A stretch of DNA of 64,000 nt from Paenisporosarcina sp. OV554. GTDB taxonomy: Bacteria > Bacillota > Bacilli > Bacillales_A > Planococcaceae. Below are positions 53,537-61,921 of the stretch, one piece after another. A model generated the notes under the pieces. The model did not search any database, was not told the DNA's origin, and saw only the letters and a list, made by a program, of their open reading frames with translations. Numbering within the stretch: position 1 is the stretch's first letter; each line of letters opens with the position of its first letter. A program made the translations under genes and the position numbers. Where the stretch lies: the NCBI RefSeq assembly GCF_003058165.1, contig NZ_QBUC01000011.1:1-64000 (forward strand). Direction: 5' to 3'.

Positions 53537-53995
53537 TTATTGTTTAGTAAATAGTTGATCCATGATTGGATTGGATTTATTTTTTGCCTTATTAACGAAT
53601 ATAGGACAATCTACGCGATGATGTTTGCCGTCAGTCCCCAGAACCCTTCATAAATCCCGAATGAATTTCCTGTTGCGTACACAGCAAATGTTACAGAAAG
53701 CCCAACAAGCAATCCAATTATGGTTGCTTCAATTGGTTTTGGTTTCTCTAGAACATACTAAAGACCACGGCTGGGAACATTTGAACCATACCAGATACTC
53801 CTAGAAGTTGAAGAGAAACTAGTGCTGTTGGGAAAATAATGCCGAAGATTAATGCTAGTCCAATAACGACAAATACCATTGAACGAGTAATCATCGTTAA
53901 TTTTGCAAGAGTTACTTTTGGATCAATAAAATCACGGTAAATATTATTCGCAAAGAGATTTGAAAACACCAATTGCTATGATTGAACAAGGAAGC
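53537..53995 (-). pseudogene. C-terminal remnant of a sodium:solute symporter
   Basis: Minus-strand fragments are near-identical to the last third of the intact symporter at 58101: SNLFANNIYRDFIDP, AKLTMITRSMVFVVIGLALI and ALVSLQLLGVSGMVQMFPAV, then in shifted frames GNSFGIYEGFWGL and finally MDQLFTKQ before TAA 53537. Homology starts abruptly next to the yqhG stop codon, marking a deletion junction. Extra indels lie near 53610, 53755 and 53965. Confidence 0.85.
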
Positions 53996-53999
53996 CATT

Positions 54000-54782
54000 T
54001 CATTTCAAATAAAACAATCCACCATTTATGATTTCAATTTTAATTCTTGCTTCGTATTGTTGGTCCATTGCTTCTTTTTCCATATCGTAGCATTCTGGCT
54101 TGTTTTCTACCCCTTCGTAGAAGTATTCTAATACTTCTCGATCCTTTTTCCATCTCATTTTTGCTTCGTCAGCCCATGTGTGATCATCTCGTTGTATGAT
54201 ATTTTCGATTGCCCCATCTAACCGTTCCAGGGCACGAAGGGGCTTTATTATATACGTTATATTAAACGCATCTTTTGACATGGTTGAATCCAAATCCACG
54301 CCACTTATCCATTCCTGAAAACTGTCTATCATATTCCCTGTAATTAAGTTTATGCCTAAAGAATGAAACATCTCTTTCGTTTGATCGCTGTAATACGATA
54401 CTTTATAATTCACGCCTAACCAAGGGGTTAAAATGGTTTTAGTTTTGGGATTATCTAATACCCTTTCATACATTTGCACATAAGAACCAAGCTTTTTAGT
54501 TGTTTGAAACAATTGATTGAGCCGAGGGGAACCAAAATGGACAACTTCCCCTTTAATCTCTTCTTCTAGCTGATTTTGATCGGTGATGAAGGTTAGTTTT
54601 GCTGGGTTTGGCACGCCATCTATATTTTCTAAGTATTTCCAATAGAATGGCCGGTTCATAATTTTTTTATCCATATCAATCGTTAATTGCACGGTCATAT
54701 AATGGTCATTACCAATAATAATATCGCAATTGTTTTCTGTGAAAAACTTTTCTAAATAACCATGAATTTGTTGTGGATACAA
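54000..54782 (-). CDS. yqhG: YqhG family protein
   Basis: 260 residues, the length of Bacillus subtilis YqhG. NRPFYWKYLENIDGVPNPAK, VHFGSPRLNQLFQTTKKLG and PWLGVNYKVSYYSDQTKE are conserved blocks as I remember the family. TTG start with GGGAGG at 7 nt. Pairs with the helicase gene yqhH directly upstream, as in B. subtilis. Function unknown. The C-terminus directly abuts a symporter remnant. Confidence 0.88.
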   Translation of the reverse strand: MYPQQIHGYLEKFFTENNCDIIIGNDHYMTVQLTIDMDKKIMNRPFYWKYLENIDGVPNPAKLTFITDQNQLEEEIKGEVVHFGSPRLNQLFQTTKKLGSYVQMYERVLDNPKTKTILTPWLGVNYKVSYYSDQTKEMFHSLGINLITGNMIDSFQEWISGVDLDSTMSKDAFNITYIIKPLRALERLDGAIENIIQRDDHTWADEAKMRWKKDREVLEYFYEGVENKPECYDMEKEAMDQQYEARIKIEIINGGLFYLK

Positions 54783-54818
54783 TGTACATCCTCCCTAGAA
54801 TGAGCTGCCACTTTTATC

Positions 54819-56351
54819 TCAAATGGTTTTTTTGAATGATGATAAAATATCGTCTAAGTCACCCACTACTTTTTCAAAGACATCAAGTTTCACATAGAGC
54901 AGATCCAATATATCTTCTTCGATGGTATTGTGAATAGCTAGATTGTATATATGAACGTCATGTTCTTGTCCTAACCGGTGGACACGTCCAATTCGTTGTT
55001 CTAACTTCATGGGATTCCAAGGTAAATCATAGTTTATGACATGGTGACAAAATTGCAAGTTAATTCCTTCGCCTCCGGATTCTGTCGCAATGAGGACTTG
55101 CGCTTGATCCTTAAATAATTGCTTCATCCAGTCTCGTTTGTTTTTCTTGAATTTCCCGTTAAAGAGGACGCTTGTGATTCCTTTTGTATATAAGTACCAC
55201 TGCAAATAAGCTTGACTAGCTCGGTATTCGGTAAAGATGATGACCTTATCATTTGCCTCGGAAATAATTTCATAAGCCTTTTCCGCTTTCGAGTTTACTT
55301 CGAGTACCATCAGCTTTTGAATAATTCCTTCAACATAATCAATCTCTTGTGGATCGGTGCATTTTTGTCGCATTTTATTTAAGGTCATATACGTAGCTTC
55401 TTTGCTACTACACATTTCTTTTTGTAGAGTGATCATGGAGAAGGCACCCGAAAAAACAGGAGAAATATTTTTAAGTTCTAGAATCATTTCGTAGATTTCT
55501 TTTTCTTCTTGTGTAAAATGGATGGGAATAGTTTGAACGCGACGTTTTGTCCACTCAATACCTGTATCCTGCCTTCTATTTCTCACCATAACTTGATTCA
55601 CCAGTTCTTTTAAAAAGTCGTCGTGTTCCACATTGTGTTTACTAGCGGAAAACGCAGATTGAAACGTCTCGTAGTTTCCAAGGTGACCCGGTTTAAGTAA
55701 GGAAATGAGATAAAACAATTCAAACACATCGTTTTGAATGGGCGTTGCAGTTAACAATAGACAAAACTTTTTCTTTAAATTTTGAACAAACTCGTAGTTT
55801 TTAGTTTTATGATTTTTTAATTTATGTGCTTCATCAATGATGATTAAATCATAATTTTGTTCATATATGTTTTCTTTGTGTGGACTTCTTTTTGCCATAT
55901 CCATACTCATGACGACGATATTACAAGTGTTTAAATCGTAATTCTTTTTATATTGCATGGCTGGAATATAAAATTTTTGGTTCAGTTCTTCAATCCATTG
56001 ATTGACTAAAGAAGCTGGGACCAAAATTAACGCTTTTTTCACAAGGCCTCTGATTAGGTACTCTTTCAAAATCAAACCAGCTTCAATCGTTTTACCGAGT
56101 CCTACTTCGTCTGCAAGAATTGCTTTACCATTCATTCTTTCAATAACCGTCTGTGCCACTTCCAATTGATGTTGAAGAGGTGTCAGATTGGGTAGATATT
56201 TAGGCGATTGAAGACCAGCAAAATCAGTAATCAAGCTGTTTTTCACTACTTCGTAACTCATATTGTATAATGTCCAATTATCCCAAGCTTCACGATTCTC
56301 CAATCGTTCTATAAAGCCTTCTTTCCACTCAGACGACTTTTCAATTATCAT
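54819..56351 (-). CDS. yqhH: SNF2-type DNA/RNA helicase YqhH
   Basis: 510-residue SF2/SNF2 ATPase: Q-like LTPLQHQLEVAQ, Walker A LADEVGLGKTIEAGL, DEAH box LIIIDEAHKLKNH, LLLTATPIQNDVFELFYL, and C-terminal motifs IATESGGEGINLQFC and QRIGRVHRLGQEHDVHIYN. I place the start at ATG 56351, 6 nt behind GAGGTG; a TTG 45 bases upstream lacks such a site. The exact role of the YqhH/YqhG pair is unknown. In B. subtilis gcvT follows nearby; here it does not. Confidence 0.88.
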   Translation of the reverse strand: MIIEKSSEWKEGFIERLENREAWDNWTLYNMSYEVVKNSLITDFAGLQSPKYLPNLTPLQHQLEVAQTVIERMNGKAILADEVGLGKTIEAGLILKEYLIRGLVKKALILVPASLVNQWIEELNQKFYIPAMQYKKNYDLNTCNIVVMSMDMAKRSPHKENIYEQNYDLIIIDEAHKLKNHKTKNYEFVQNLKKKFCLLLTATPIQNDVFELFYLISLLKPGHLGNYETFQSAFSASKHNVEHDDFLKELVNQVMVRNRRQDTGIEWTKRRVQTIPIHFTQEEKEIYEMILELKNISPVFSGAFSMITLQKEMCSSKEATYMTLNKMRQKCTDPQEIDYVEGIIQKLMVLEVNSKAEKAYEIISEANDKVIIFTEYRASQAYLQWYLYTKGITSVLFNGKFKKNKRDWMKQLFKDQAQVLIATESGGEGINLQFCHHVINYDLPWNPMKLEQRIGRVHRLGQEHDVHIYNLAIHNTIEEDILDLLYVKLDVFEKVVGDLDDILSSFKKTI

Positions 56352-57076
56352 AAACATCACCTCAGACAACTTTATCTTTCTTATAAGGTTGTCCAAAAAA
56401 GAAATTACTATGTTTAATTAAGTGAATAAATATTATTCGCGAGCGGTTTCATTGAATTGCATGTCTATGCGCGCATTCGTGTCGTCTATGCGCGAATTTT
56501 TGTCGACTATCAGCGGTTCTTTGTCGACTATGCGCGGTTTGGTCGCTTCTATTCGCGAAACTAAAAAACTACCATGATCACTGGGTTCGCTGTAGTCTCA
56601 AGTTTATAACTTCTGCTTATCTTACGAAAAAAACAAGCAGCGACTTAGTCACTGCTCATCTTTGACACATTTCCGCAGAATTTTAGTAGTTCTTCTATTT
56701 CATTTATGCGAGGCATTCCGGATTGAGTAACTATTTTTGTGATTGATATCAATGCAGCCTAACCTTTCGTTATAGTTTCCATTAATTAAATTTTATAACT
56801 AGATACGTGATTTTTTACATCTAAATGTCCCTTTTTTACAACTAAATCGATAATGTTTGTTTCCTGATTGCTTTGAAAAAGCTGAACGATGAGATTTTGT
56901 CACTTCGCTAGGCTGATGCAGATTTCGGATTTTTAGTTGTATTAATTTCTAAGTGTAAATTTCCATTACTCATAAGAAAAAAGATAAAATGGCTCATCCT
57001 TAAATCAAAATCATACATATCCTGTATAAAATGTTCTAACCATGCACATTTGAAATGATTAAGAAAGGAAGTAATT
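56352..57076. other. Long intergenic region with array B
   Basis: Contains array B (56465-56569), its conserved 3' flank to about 56672 including a hairpin, and AT-rich sequence leading to the cupin gene. No gene found. Confidence 0.5.
56465..56569. repeat. 21-bp tandem repeat array (array B, 5 units)
   Basis: Units at 56465, 56486, 56507, 56528 and 56549, exactly 21 bp apart; consensus as in arrays A and C. The last two units and about 65 bp after them match array A; the next 45 bp (ACTTCTGCTTATCTTACG and the GACTTAGTC hairpin) match the flank of array C. Confidence 0.9.
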
Positions 57077-57739
57077 ATGAGTTCATCATCTATGGATTAC
57101 ACTTTACCAACAACGCAGTACACTTTTGATGTAAATAAAAGTACACTTTTCAAGAAAGATAATCAAAACTTTATTAATGTGCTAGGCATCAACCAATTAA
57201 ACACACTAGATAATGTATCATTACTTGATATTTTTCTTAGTGCTAGTAATGTTGTTGAGCCCCATTACCACCAAAATGCTGCAGAGTTAGTTTATTGTAT
57301 TTCTGGAGCTGTTATTGTTTCAATACTGAACCCTTTTACAAAACAACTTCAAAATTATCCGATTACACCCGGACAGGTAGCAAACGTCCCCCAAGGTTGG
57401 TGGCATTACGAAATTGCTACTGTCGATCACACACATATACTGGCTATTTTTAATGCTCCAACACCTGAGGTAATTCTGGGTTCAGATATTTTGAAATTTA
57501 CACCTGCGAATATCATGGCGCACACCTATTGTATTGATGAAAATGTATGGAAAAAAGCAGTCGCTCCCGTTCAGCCATCAACATATATTGGTCCTCCTAA
57601 GGGCTGTGACGAAGCAAATGAAAGCATTTCATATGAGCATCCATATATAAATCATTACGACAACCAAAGCTATGCAACTCAACAATATAATCAGCAATAC
57701 TATCAAAATCCACCTAATCCACAGCATTATAATTACTAA
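57077..57739 (+). CDS. Cupin domain protein with Gln/Tyr/Asn-rich tail
   Basis: 220 residues. A single cupin with motif 1 HYHQNAAELVYCISG (two His and Glu ligands) and motif 2 GQVANVPQGWWH (third His), as in manganese cupins such as oxalate decarboxylase; the AIFNAPTPEVILGSDILKFT stretch also looks OxdC-like. The last ~35 residues are rich in Gln, Tyr and Asn, as in spore-coat or surface proteins. GAAAGGAAG before ATG. Enzymatic function unproven. In Bacillus subtilis the cupin oxdC is the chief SigO target, and a SigO-like locus lies at 27.8 kb here. Confidence 0.8.
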   Translation: MSSSSMDYTLPTTQYTFDVNKSTLFKKDNQNFINVLGINQLNTLDNVSLLDIFLSASNVVEPHYHQNAAELVYCISGAVIVSILNPFTKQLQNYPITPGQVANVPQGWWHYEIATVDHTHILAIFNAPTPEVILGSDILKFTPANIMAHTYCIDENVWKKAVAPVQPSTYIGPPKGCDEANESISYEHPYINHYDNQSYATQQYNQQYYQNPPNPQHYNY

Positions 57740-57851
57740 AACGGGAGAGGCACACTGGAATCACGCACTTTATTCCAGCTGTATCGGTGGATTGACCCAT
57801 GTAAGGAATCTTATATGCTAGCGCTTCTGCAAAATTCGTAACATAGACTTC

Positions 57852-57950
57852 CTACGAGCGGTTTCGTGTCGTCTATGCGCGCATTTTTGTCGTCTATGAG
57901 CGGAATTTTGTCGACTATAAGCGGTTCTCTGTCGTCTATTCGCGTTTAGC
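57852..57950. repeat. 21-bp tandem repeat array (array C, 5 units)
   Basis: Units at 57852, 57873, 57894, 57915 and 57936, exactly 21 bp apart; CTATGCGCGCATTTTTGTCG-type consensus. It lies beyond the terminator of the symporter gene. Confidence 0.88.
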
Positions 57951-57984
57951 AAAAAAAGGGGACATCCAGCAAAGGGGGATGTCC
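57951..57984 (-). terminator. Second terminator-like hairpin behind the symporter gene
   Basis: GGACATCC (57960-57967) and inverse GGATGTCC (57977-57984); on the minus strand CCTTTTTTT follows. It touches the last unit of array C. Confidence 0.7.
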
Positions 57985-58053
57985 TTAACAAATCAGCTTT
58001 TTTATCTTGGGTTCACTGTATTCTCAAAGTTTATACTTTCTACTTATCTTTCG

Positions 58054-58084
58054 AAAAAAACGAACAGTGACTAATCACTGCTCG
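58054..58084 (-). terminator. Intrinsic terminator of the symporter gene
   Basis: CGAaCAGTGA/TCACTGcTCG arms, then TTTTTTT on the minus strand. Confidence 0.88.
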
Positions 58085-58100
58085 TTTCTTCCTACTGATC

Positions 58101-59588
58101 TTATATTTTTTTATCTGAGACTGGTTGTTTAGTAAACAATTGGTCCATTATTGGGTTAGTTTTATTTTTTGCTTTCTTAACGAATAAAGGATTTAGAATA
58201 AATAGAGCTAGAATGTTAGCTAGCAATCCCCAGAAACCTTCATAAATACCGAATGAATTTCCTGTAGCGTACACGGTAAAGGTCACAGTAAGACCGACAA
58301 GTAATCCGATGATTGTCGCTTCTTTTGTCTGGTTTCTCCAGAACAAACTAAAGACGATTGCTGGGAATATTTGAACCATTCCAGATACACCTAGAAGTTG
58401 AAGAGATACAAGTGCTGTTGGGAAAAGCATTCCAAAGATTAATGCTAGTCCAATAACGACAAATACCATTGAACGTGTAATCATCGTTAATTTTGCAGGT
58501 TTTACATTCGGATCGATGAAATCACGGTAAATATTATTCGCAAATAGATTCGACGCACCAATTGCCATGATTGAACAAGGGATTAGTGAAGCAAGTGCAA
58601 TGGTAGAATAGGCTAATCCTTGTACGACTCCACCGTAAGACATTTGAATTAGATGTAGTAATGCAAATCGTGGATCGCTTCCTTCTGGCAAAACAATATA
58701 TGCAGCAAACCCTAGGAAGACAACAAGAATCAATACGATATTATAAAATGGTAGATAGATTGCATTTTTTCGAAGTACGTCAGCATTTTTCGCTGTGAAT
58801 ACCCCAGTTACTGCATGAGCCCACATAAATAATGCGAGTCCTGAAACTAATGAAGCTGTGAGGAACCATGGGATTCCTTTTGGACCAGTGGTTGGGATGG
58901 TTAATAGCTCCGGAGATTCTACCACGATTTTATTTATCATCGATCCCCAACTTCCAAAATGTATGATTGGAATGGACACCACTAGGAATAACATAATGAC
59001 CCACACTAAAATGTCTTTAATTACAGCTGTATAGGCTGGTCCTTTTATTCCGCTAAAGAACGTATATAGTGCAACTAATAGGAAAGATATAATAACAACA
59101 AACTTGATATTAATATAGCCTGTACCAGCTACGGTTAACGTATCTTGAATACCAGCTAATTGCAGATCAATATAAGGAATTAGCATAAATACACCAACAA
59201 TTGCGATAAGCAATGATAAAAATCTGCTATCAAACCTGCCTTTTGCGTAATCGGCAAGGGTTGTTAATTTATGTTTTTTCGAAACTTCCCATAACTTAGG
59301 TAGATAAAAATAAGAAACAAAGAACGCAATAATCGTATATGGAATGGCAAAGAACGCAATACTACCAGCTGCGAACGCTGTGCTCGTTAATCCTAAGAAT
59401 GTATAAGCTGTATATAAATCAGCACCTACTAAGAGCCATACAAGTAATGGTCCAAAACGTCTGCCACCAACTGACCACTCTTCAACAGAGCTTCTACTTG
59501 ATTTGTCTCGTCCAGCGATAAATCCAATTAGTACGACTGATAAAACAATGAAACTTGTAATTAATAAAGCTGTTAAATTCCCTTGCAT
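58101..59588 (-). CDS. Sodium:solute symporter (SSS family, YodF/MctP-like)
   Basis: 495 residues, about 13 membrane helices. SVGGRRFGPLLVWLLVGADL, TYTFFSGIKGPAYTAVIKD-type segments and the YRDFIDP loop are typical of SSS carriers of monocarboxylates or pantothenate. ATG 59588 overlaps the stop of the DUF3311 gene (TGATG), with AGGGAG at 9 nt. DUF3311 proteins routinely accompany such symporters. A decayed paralogue is at 53.5 kb. Substrate unknown. Confidence 0.88.
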   Translation of the reverse strand: MQGNLTALLITSFIVLSVVLIGFIAGRDKSSRSSVEEWSVGGRRFGPLLVWLLVGADLYTAYTFLGLTSTAFAAGSIAFFAIPYTIIAFFVSYFYLPKLWEVSKKHKLTTLADYAKGRFDSRFLSLLIAIVGVFMLIPYIDLQLAGIQDTLTVAGTGYINIKFVVIISFLLVALYTFFSGIKGPAYTAVIKDILVWVIMLFLVVSIPIIHFGSWGSMINKIVVESPELLTIPTTGPKGIPWFLTASLVSGLALFMWAHAVTGVFTAKNADVLRKNAIYLPFYNIVLILVVFLGFAAYIVLPEGSDPRFALLHLIQMSYGGVVQGLAYSTIALASLIPCSIMAIGASNLFANNIYRDFIDPNVKPAKLTMITRSMVFVVIGLALIFGMLFPTALVSLQLLGVSGMVQIFPAIVFSLFWRNQTKEATIIGLLVGLTVTFTVYATGNSFGIYEGFWGLLANILALFILNPLFVKKAKNKTNPIMDQLFTKQPVSDKKI

Positions 59589-59791
59589 CAATCAATACTC
59601 CCTTCTGACTTCTGTATTCGATAAATGATATACGTACATAATGGAGTAAGGATCATTCCTAAAAATAACCAAAAATAAAGAAATGGTAATCCAAGAATGA
59701 TCGGTTCAATTCGATTTACAAAAGGTATGGCGCCAAGCATAAATATAAAAGGTAAAACAATTAGAATAACAATAATCAATTTTTTGCTCAT
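59588..59791 (-). CDS. DUF3311 membrane protein, symporter partner
   Basis: 67 residues with two membrane helices (about 4-24 and 30-55). Matches the small DUF3311 proteins encoded before SSS symporters; probably an accessory subunit. Its stop overlaps the symporter start. Confidence 0.8.
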   Translation of the reverse strand: MSKKLIIVILIVLPFIFMLGAIPFVNRIEPIILGLPFLYFWLFLGMILTPLCTYIIYRIQKSEGSID

Positions 59792-59818
59792 ATGTATCCC
59801 CCCAGTAGTAGATTAAAT

Positions 59819-59846
59819 AATATATTAGAATAGTTATAATTGTCAA
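59819..59846 (-). promoter_or_regulatory. SigA-type promoter of the DUF3311-symporter operon
   Basis: Minus strand -35 TTGACA (59841-59846), 16-bp spacer, -10 TATATT (59819-59824). Confidence 0.65.
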
Positions 59847-59956
59847 TCAATTATTATACTACCATAAGGATTTAGTAAAACAAGGATATTCTAAAAAAGG
59901 GTAAAATGAACCTGTTTAGTACATTCATTTCGAAGATTATTGAGCAAACATGGAAA

Positions 59957-60000
59957 TACCCCGAAACAAGGACATTTTAAAGTGTCCGAGATTCGGGGTA
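59957..60000 (-). terminator. Intrinsic terminator of the detoxification operon
   Basis: TACCCCGAA/TTCGGGGTA outer arms with inner GGACA/TGTCC, then TTTCC on the minus strand. Confidence 0.7.
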
Positions 60001-60009
60001 CAGTTTATT

Positions 60010-60405
60010 CTAAACTATTTTATTTTCTATAGGGTTAATACGATTATCTACCGCAAATAGTTCACTGCCAGCCATTGCTAAAAATGCTGCCATTGCCATT
60101 AGTGCTAAATCAAATTCATAGCCATTCACAAATCCAACAGCAAGTTTCACTGTTATAATTGCTCCTACCAATAATAATAAAAATACCCCTGCTACAATGC
60201 GTGTTGCTAATCCTATGATCAACAGAAGTCCACCAATTATTTCAACACTAGCTACACCATAAGCTAAGAAGCCTGGTAAACCAATGCTTTCAAACCATCC
60301 AACTGTATTACTAATGCCGTCTTGAAATTTCACGATACCATGTACTGCAAAAATAACACCCAATACTACACGCACAATAAGTGCTCCTAATTCTTTTTTA
60401 TACAT
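60010..60405 (-). CDS. DoxX family membrane protein (MhqP/CatD-like)
   Basis: 131 residues, four membrane helices; VRVVLGVIFAVHGIVKFQDG and EIIGGLLLIIGLATR are DoxX blocks. In Bacillus subtilis DoxX proteins MhqP and CatD accompany ring-cleaving dioxygenases in quinone/catechol resistance, which fits the neighbours. TTGAGGAG before ATG; it begins 10 nt after the esterase gene. Confidence 0.85.
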   Translation of the reverse strand: MYKKELGALIVRVVLGVIFAVHGIVKFQDGISNTVGWFESIGLPGFLAYGVASVEIIGGLLLIIGLATRIVAGVFLLLLVGAIITVKLAVGFVNGYEFDLALMAMAAFLAMAGSELFAVDNRINPIENKIV

Positions 60406-60415
60406 TTTTTTCTCC

Positions 60416-61027
60416 TCAATTACTTACTATTTGTTGGTACCATTTTGTTGCCGCTTCGACTTCACTCATTGTTAATTGGTGTCCTTGGTTTTCCCAATGT
60501 GCTTTAACCGTTGCATTTGCACCTTCCAGCAATTGATGAAGATCCACTGATTCTTGTTGTGAGCAAATGGGATCATTTTTCCCTGCCGCTATAAATACAT
60601 GTTTGCCTGATAAGTCAGGAAGTGTAATTCCTCGTCTTGGTACCATTGGATGATGTAAAATTGCTCCTTTTATTGAATCTTTGAAGTGGAATAAAAGGCT
60701 TGCTGCAATATTAGCACCATTTGAATAACCAATAGCAATAATGTTTTGGCGGTTAAATTCATACTTGGTAGCTGCTTCATCTAAAAATTCATTTAGTTCT
60801 GTTGTACGGAAAATTAAATCCTCTTCATCAAATATACCCTCTGCTAATCTTCTAAAGAATCGAGGCATCCCATTTTCTAATACATTGCCTCGGACGCATA
60901 AAACAGAAGCTTCTTTATCGACAATGCCTGCTAAAGGCAATAAATCTTGTTCATTTCCGCCTGTACCATGTAATAACAAGAGGACTGGTTTTGTAGAATC
61001 TGAACCTTGTTTAAAAATATGTTTCAT
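60416..61027 (-). CDS. mhqD: Alpha/beta-hydrolase, carboxylesterase (MhqD-like)
   Basis: 203 residues. LLLHGTGGNEQDLLPLAG near the N-terminus, nucleophile Ser in GYSNGANIAASLLFH, Asp in GKNDPICSQQ, His in GHQLTMSEVEAA: a complete triad of the phospholipase/carboxylesterase family. MhqD of Bacillus subtilis belongs to the MhqR regulon for methylhydroquinone resistance. AAGGGAGAG before ATG. Confidence 0.85.
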   Translation of the reverse strand: MKHIFKQGSDSTKPVLLLLHGTGGNEQDLLPLAGIVDKEASVLCVRGNVLENGMPRFFRRLAEGIFDEEDLIFRTTELNEFLDEAATKYEFNRQNIIAIGYSNGANIAASLLFHFKDSIKGAILHHPMVPRRGITLPDLSGKHVFIAAGKNDPICSQQESVDLHQLLEGANATVKAHWENQGHQLTMSEVEAATKWYQQIVSN

Positions 61028-61076
61028 TAATTAACTCTCCCTTACAAGTTATTGCTTTCTGTAAACATCTTTACGT

Positions 61077-61685
61077 CTATTCCGGTCTATCAATTGAGAA
61101 AATGTCACCAATGGTTGCATAATCCGTCCCAGCCAAGCGACTGACTGCTTGTAAAGCTCTTGGATCAATTCGTCCTTCCGAGTAAATCATTTTATCGAGA
61201 TGAAATTGGAGAATTTCGCCGATGAATAAATCACAACTTGGCTCGCTTTCTCCTCCTAAGGGAATCGCTTGTACGAGCTTACACTCCATACGAATTTTCG
61301 ACTCCAGAATTCCCGGTACCGAAACTTGTGTACTTTGAATAGCAGTTAGCTTTGCCAATTCAATTTCACTTTCCTTAGCTGGTAAATTCGCTGCTGTTTC
61401 ATTAATCTGCGCCACATTTTTCTCATCTACGATATGCACAACAAATTCACTAGTAGCATAAATATTATTTGCCGTATCTTTCATGCGTCCATTTGGGCGT
61501 TGTACCGCTAAAGAAATCATTGGCGGGTTTGATGAAACAATATTAAAGTAACTAAACGGTGCACCATTTAAAACACCATCGGCTGACTGGGTCGTGACAA
61601 ATGCTATGGGTCTAGGAATGATAGAACCAATTAGTAGTTTGTAATTTTCCCGCTCACTATTTTGCTTTGGATCAATTGAAATCAT
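61077..61685 (-). CDS. Flavin reductase-like FMN-binding protein
   Basis: 202 residues, flavin-reductase-like split-barrel family: LLIGSIIPRPIAFVTTQSAD, APFSYFNIVSSNPPMISLAV and MKDTANNIYATSEFVVHIVD. Could deliver reduced flavin or act on xenobiotics directly. ATG 61685 has AAGGAAGG upstream; a TTG nine bases earlier is too close to that site. First gene of the flavin reductase-esterase-DoxX set. Confidence 0.85.
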   Translation of the reverse strand: MISIDPKQNSERENYKLLIGSIIPRPIAFVTTQSADGVLNGAPFSYFNIVSSNPPMISLAVQRPNGRMKDTANNIYATSEFVVHIVDEKNVAQINETAANLPAKESEIELAKLTAIQSTQVSVPGILESKIRMECKLVQAIPLGGESEPSCDLFIGEILQFHLDKMIYSEGRIDPRALQAVSRLAGTDYATIGDIFSIDRPE

Positions 61686-61865
61686 TTCTCTCAAATCCTT
61701 CCTTTATTAGTCTAGTGGACGTATACCTAACATCTATGCCTATGGTTCATTTGCAAGTCTTACCACTCACTAATTTTTTCATTGGCCTACGTTACTTGTA
61801 AATGCTGCGCAAATGATGCAATCTCATTGATTCATTTGCCCAACATTCACCCTTTTATTAAAACA

Positions 61866-61907
61866 ACAATATGTGCATATGCGCTTATGCACATGTGCAC
61901 ATATTGT
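61866..61907 (-). terminator. Large nested palindrome behind the FMN reductase gene, possible terminator
   Basis: ACAATATGTGCA (61866-61877) is inverted at 61896-61907, with a competing inner hairpin TGTGCATA/TATGCACA (61872-61893). Almost pure purine-pyrimidine alternation. TGTTTTAAT follows on the minus strand. Confidence 0.5.
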
Positions 61908-61921
61908 CTGGTGTACATTGA

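Noticed and set aside
53537-57076. Mobile element or prophage explaining the symporter remnant and arrays
   Set aside because: No transposase, integrase or terminal repeats were seen around these copies.
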